From an uncultured Lachnospiraceae bacterium (GTDB taxonomy: Bacteria > Bacillota > Clostridia > Lachnospirales > Lachnospiraceae), in assembly GCA_947594085.1 (NCBI GenBank), contig CANQEB010000077.1, forward strand, positions 1-9,869: a stretch of DNA of 9,869 nucleotides, read 5' to 3'. Under the pieces are notes generated by a model, which ran no database searches, had not been told where the DNA came from, and saw only the letters and a list, made by a program, of their open reading frames with translations. Positions 5,981 to 9,869 of this stretch are shown here, one piece after another (positions within the stretch are counted from its first letter, which is position 1; each line of letters starts with the position of its first letter). The position numbers were made by a program, and so were the translations under genes.

Positions 5981-7417
5981 TTATTTTGCCTGGATCACAT
6001 GCATCATATTCGTCATCGCGCCCTTGCCCTTGACAATATTCGTGGCCGGGTCGCCCGCTGTGAAGACGACAAGATCGCCGCTCTCCACGTAGCCCTCCCT
6101 GCGCACCACGTACATCGCATGGGAAATGATGTGCTCCGTCGTGTCCTCCGTGTAGCCCTTGAGCGGAATGACGCCCCAGTAGATCTGCATCTTGCGCTGC
6201 GCCCAATCGTTCGGCGTCACGGCGTAGACCGGAATCTTCGGGCGGAAATTCGACATCAGACGCGCCGTCTGTCCCGACATCGTCGGCGTGACGATGCATT
6301 TCGCCTGCACGTTCGTCGCCGTGCGCACCGCCGCCACGCCGACCGCACTCGACACGTTCGCGTCCCCGCGCAAGGAGCGGTAATCCGGCATCGTATCATA
6401 GTCCAGATAGCTCTCCGTGGACTCGGCGATCTGCACCATCATCTTCAGGGTCTCTATCGGATACTTACCCATCGCGGTCTCACCCGAGAGCATGATCGCG
6501 TCGGCTCCCTCGCGGATCGCATTCGCGACGTCCGTCACCTCAGCCCGCGTCGGCCGCGGATTGCGGATCATCGAGTCCAGCATCTGCGTCGCGATGATGA
6601 CCGGCTTGTATTTGCGGTTGCATTTTCGGACGATCATCTTCTGCACATGCGGCACCTCGTATGCCGGAATCTCCACACCCATATCGCCTCTGGCGACCAT
6701 GATCCCGTCCGCCGCGCTGATGATGCGGTCGATATTGTCGATGCCCTCGCTGTTCTCAATCTTCGCGATGACGTCGATGTGCTCCGCGTTGAAATCCTTC
6801 AGGATGTTCTTGATCTCTTTGATCGCATCTGCGTCGCGCACAAAGGACGCCGCGATGAAATCGATTCCCTGCTGAATACCAAAAATAATGTCCTCCCGAT
6901 CCTTCTCGGTGATCGCCGGGAGATTGACCTTCACATTCGGGACGTTGATGCCCTTGCGCTGTCCGAGTTCACCGCCGTTCAAGATCGTGCAGACGATCTC
7001 CGACCCGCGGATCTCCTTCACCTCAAGCCCGATCAGGCCGTCGTCGATCAGGATGCGATCGCCCGGCTTCACGTCCTGCGCAAGCTGCGGGTACGTCTGG
7101 CTGACCCGATGCTCATCGCCCTCGATCGGCTCCGAGGTCAGGATGAACTCCGCGCCCTCCGTGAGCGTTACCTTGCCACCGTTCGCGAGCAGACCCGTGC
7201 GGATCTCCGGCCCTTTTGTGTCGAGCAGGATCGCGACCGGCTTCTTGAGCTCCTCGCGCATACTCTTGAGCTGATCGAAGCGCTCCTTCTGCTCCTCGTG
7301 TGTTCCATGCGAAAAGTTAAAACGTGCGATATCCATTCCGCTCTCTACAAGCGCCTTCAATACCTCTCGGTCGTCCGCGTTCGGCCCCATTGTGCAGATA
7401 ATTTTTGTCTTCTTCAT
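5981..7417 (-). CDS. pyk: Pyruvate kinase
   Basis: The product has 478 aa and converts phosphoenolpyruvate and ADP to pyruvate and ATP, the last step of glycolysis, in the cytosol. The N-terminus MKKTKIICTMGP and ARFNFSHG (N34, S36) with LLDTKGPEIR (D66, T67) form cation and phosphate contacts. The signature DVIAKIENSEGI contains catalytic K219 and metal ligand E221, and GDMGVEI gives D245. ATQMLDSM and NPRPTRAEVTDVANA (286-300) complete the active site. The B domain lies about 71-168 and the C domain about 345-478. There is no extra C-terminal PEP-utiliser domain, so this is the short form. The frame is open 18 codons further upstream, but GGAGGG just before the ATG at 7417 fixes the start. 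It follows the sigma-like gene by 75 bp with no terminator between and is probably cotranscribed with it. Confidence 0.97.
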   Translation of the reverse strand: MKKTKIICTMGPNADDREVLKALVESGMDIARFNFSHGTHEEQKERFDQLKSMREELKKPVAILLDTKGPEIRTGLLANGGKVTLTEGAEFILTSEPIEGDEHRVSQTYPQLAQDVKPGDRILIDDGLIGLEVKEIRGSEIVCTILNGGELGQRKGINVPNVKVNLPAITEKDREDIIFGIQQGIDFIAASFVRDADAIKEIKNILKDFNAEHIDVIAKIENSEGIDNIDRIISAADGIMVARGDMGVEIPAYEVPHVQKMIVRKCNRKYKPVIIATQMLDSMIRNPRPTRAEVTDVANAIREGADAIMLSGETAMGKYPIETLKMMVQIAESTESYLDYDTMPDYRSLRGDANVSSAVGVAAVRTATNVQAKCIVTPTMSGQTARLMSNFRPKIPVYAVTPNDWAQRKMQIYWGVIPLKGYTEDTTEHIISHAMYVVRREGYVESGDLVVFTAGDPATNIVKGKGAMTNMMHVIQAK

Positions 7418-7492
7418 GCTCTCCCTCCGAATTCCTTTTCTGTATCCGCTCTCCCGGCAATCCCACGGCAAGTATTTCGCCTCTGCCGAAAC

Positions 7493-8245
<753 letters not shown>

Positions 8246-8262
8246 AGGCACCCCCGCCTGTC

Positions 8263-8275
8263 CGAAATGATTTCG
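8263..8275. promoter_or_regulatory. 13-bp palindrome upstream of the sigma-like gene, possible operator
   Basis: CGAAATGATTTCG is a perfect 6+1+6 palindrome lying 18-30 nt before the ATG at 8245, within the probable leader of the sigma-like/pyk transcript. The loop is too small for a stable RNA hairpin, so a dimeric DNA-binding protein is the more natural reader if it is functional. A single 13-bp palindrome can also arise by chance. Confidence 0.3.
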
Positions 8276-8378
8276 TTTTTTCAGCCTTCATAAAACAACG
8301 AAGCTACTTTCTTTTCTATTCTGAAGAGTCGAACCGCACCGCACCCGCGAATATGATTATAAAGCCTAGGCAGCACTT

Positions 8379-9743
8379 CTATGATGCCAGCGCTTCCAGC
8401 GCCTTCGCGAGAACCGGATCCTCTGCCCCTGTGAAAGTTCCTGTTTCCCCAGAATCCAAATCATCACCCTGCATCTCTGCAGTCGATCCCTCAGAGCTTA
8501 TATTCCCACTCTGTGTCCCATCCGACTCTTCGACCACAATGTCCGGCATGATCCCATTTCCGTCGATATTCTGTCCCTTCGGCGTATAATACGCCCTCGT
8601 CGTCATCTTGAATGCAGAACCGTCCGACAACGTGTACGTGTCCTGCACCACACCTTTACCATACGTCCGTGTGCCGACGATCGGTCCGAGCTCATAATCC
8701 TGCACCGCGCCCGCGAAAATTTCCGAGGCACTCGCCGAACCGCCGTTGACCAGCACCGCAATCTCACAGGTTACCAGCTGTTTCTCATCGGATGAGAATT
8801 CTTCTCTCTCCCCACTCTTGTCCTCCGTGTAGACAATCAGTCCCTCCGGAAGAATATCATCAAGCATCGCTTTCACCGAATCCAACAGACCCCCTGGATT
8901 GTCCCGCAGGTCGATGATCAGCTTCTCCATCCCCTGCCCGTCCAACGTCTCAACTGCCTCCCGGAACTGGCCGACTGCACTGCCCGTGAAATCCGTAATC
9001 CGAATGTATCCTATCTGATCTTCCAGCATTTCCGACTCCACATAAGTGGGCTCCACCGTATCGCACTTCAACTCGACTTCCAGCTCGCCGGCCTCTTCCC
9101 GCAATACCTTCATCGAGAAAGAATCCTCCTGGGATTTGATCAGATCCGTCATCTCAGACAGATCCATTTCCTCTGTCAAAGTCCCGTTCACCTCAATAAT
9201 TTTATCGCCTGCCGCAAGTCCGGCCTCATCCGCAGGACTCCCGTCATACACTTCAATGATAAGAATCTCGTGCGTCTGCGCATCCTCCTCAATCGTGATC
9301 CCGATCCCGAAATATACCCCTCTTGTCTCATCCAGAACGGTGCTCAGCTCAGGCGGGGAATAGTAATTAGAATACTCGTCACCAAGTCCGTAGGCGATCC
9401 CTCTAAACATATATTCGGACAGCTCGTCGCTGTCCACATCCCACAGATAATTCTTCTCAATCAAATTCTGAATCTCATCGAGCTTGGATAGAGTATGGTA
9501 ATCCGTCAGCACCTCAGCACCGATGTTTTCCGTCTCCTCGCTCTGACTCTCATCCTGCTGCGCCAGTCTGGCGCGCTGTGCTGCCCTCCAACCCAACAAA
9601 AAAACGCAGACACAGATCAATGCCGCGAGAATACCTGCAAGAAATCCCATTCCAAATCCCTTACCGACGTATCCGTCCTCCGTCTCAGGAGTCGCCTCGC
9701 CAGCTGTATTTTCTTCCTCGCCGTTCTCCGGAAGATTCGCCAT
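8379..9743 (-). CDS. ctpA: Membrane-anchored S41 family C-terminal processing peptidase (CtpA/Prc-like)
   Basis: The product has 454 aa. A short acidic cytosolic tail (1-29) precedes one transmembrane anchor (about 31-51), so the catalytic part faces outside. A helical N-domain (80-135) leads to a PDZ domain (about 143-225, YFGIGITI, then AGDKIIEVNG) that captures substrate C-termini. The protease core has YIRITDF, IIDLRDNPGG (276-285) and NGGSASASEIFAGAVQDY. Spacing to the other members of the Ser-Lys dyad picks Ser338 as nucleophile, Lys363 as base and Gln367 (25 and 29 residues later, as in CtpB/Prc). Residues 405-454 are an acidic, low-complexity tail. GAGGAGG is 7 nt before the ATG at 9743. 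It degrades or trims extracytoplasmic proteins, often linked in Bacillota to envelope quality control or sporulation signalling; the substrate is unknown. No terminator was found after it. The following sigma-like gene starts 133 bp later, in a gap with an isolated TATAAT. Confidence 0.94.
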   Translation of the reverse strand: MANLPENGEEENTAGEATPETEDGYVGKGFGMGFLAGILAALICVCVFLLGWRAAQRARLAQQDESQSEETENIGAEVLTDYHTLSKLDEIQNLIEKNYLWDVDSDELSEYMFRGIAYGLGDEYSNYYSPPELSTVLDETRGVYFGIGITIEEDAQTHEILIIEVYDGSPADEAGLAAGDKIIEVNGTLTEEMDLSEMTDLIKSQEDSFSMKVLREEAGELEVELKCDTVEPTYVESEMLEDQIGYIRITDFTGSAVGQFREAVETLDGQGMEKLIIDLRDNPGGLLDSVKAMLDDILPEGLIVYTEDKSGEREEFSSDEKQLVTCEIAVLVNGGSASASEIFAGAVQDYELGPIVGTRTYGKGVVQDTYTLSDGSAFKMTTRAYYTPKGQNIDGNGIMPDIVVEESDGTQSGNISSEGSTAEMQGDDLDSGETGTFTGAEDPVLAKALEALAS

Positions 9744-9869
9744 TCAAATGCCTCCTCATGTAGAAATTCGTGTTTAACGTACATTAACAACTCGGACGCC
9801 CGATGGGAATTGTCGATACCACGGCAAACACGTTCTCACTCGATTCGGCAACGCAGCGGTACTAAGCTC

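Noticed and set aside
8356..8361. Perfect TATAAT on the minus strand upstream of the sigma-like gene, as a promoter
   Set aside because: No -35-like hexamer sits 16-18 bp upstream and no extended -10 TG is present, so I keep it only as a weak possibility; it would give a leader of about 105 nt.
9761..9781. TTGTTAA-N6-TTAA near-palindrome upstream of ctpA as a Rex-type redox operator
   Set aside because: Rex sites have a 4-bp spacer and a TTAACAA right arm; here the spacer is 6 bp and the right arm is TTAAACA, and the context is not fermentative.
9803..9865. 20-codon plus-strand frame (MGIVDTTANTFSLDSATQRY)
   Set aside because: The peptide looks protein-like, but it has no ribosome binding site, is very short and lies opposite the ctpA leader.
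9774..9869. 31-codon minus-strand frame upstream of ctpA, as the C-terminus of a preceding gene
   Set aside because: It ends in TAA and is open to the window edge, but its codons (CGA, TTG, GTA, AGA) differ from the neighbouring genes and the peptide matches nothing I recognise; the evidence is too thin.

Overview
The window looks like chromosomal DNA from a Gram-positive anaerobe of the Clostridia, most likely Lachnospiraceae. This rests on the gene families present (DUF5685, a polytopic VanS-like kinase, short pyruvate kinase, membrane-anchored S41 peptidase), strong GGAGG-type ribosome binding sites and a GC content judged by eye to be in the mid-50s percent. I cannot place it to genus. 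All eight confident genes lie on the minus strand, so transcription runs from high to low coordinates. No phage, insertion sequence, CRISPR, tRNA or rRNA was seen.

In transcription order: a membrane-anchored S41 C-terminal processing peptidase (9743-8379); a sigma-70-like protein that ends after region 3 and has lost the promoter-contacting residues of region 2.4 (8245-7493); pyruvate kinase (7417-5981), closed by a long hairpin and U-tract terminator (5949-5889). Next comes an OmpR/PhoB response regulator (5785-5087), a repeat-rich 172-bp gap, and a six-transmembrane-segment sensor histidine kinase (4914-2578), which together form a two-component system. After a good sigma-A-type promoter (2522-2494) follow three genes that look like one operon: a small membrane zinc-ribbon protein (2373-1978), a DUF5685 protein with a charged tandem-repeat tail (1904-957) and a J-domain co-chaperone with an FGG-rich linker and a cysteine-rich C-terminus (908-195). 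The last 194 bases hold strong inverted repeats and perhaps the first codons of another gene.

The most striking observations concern two genes. First, the DUF5685 and DnaJ genes are in the same reading frame, separated by one TAA and 16 sense codons. That TAA sits where a repeat unit would carry a CAA glutamine codon, so the two genes look like a split (or potentially read-through) DUF5685-linker-J-domain fusion. Second, the sigma-like protein keeps a plausible RNA polymerase core-binding face but lacks the recognisable promoter-reading parts, which suggests a role other than ordinary promoter recognition. The rest is conventional housekeeping, signalling and envelope biology.
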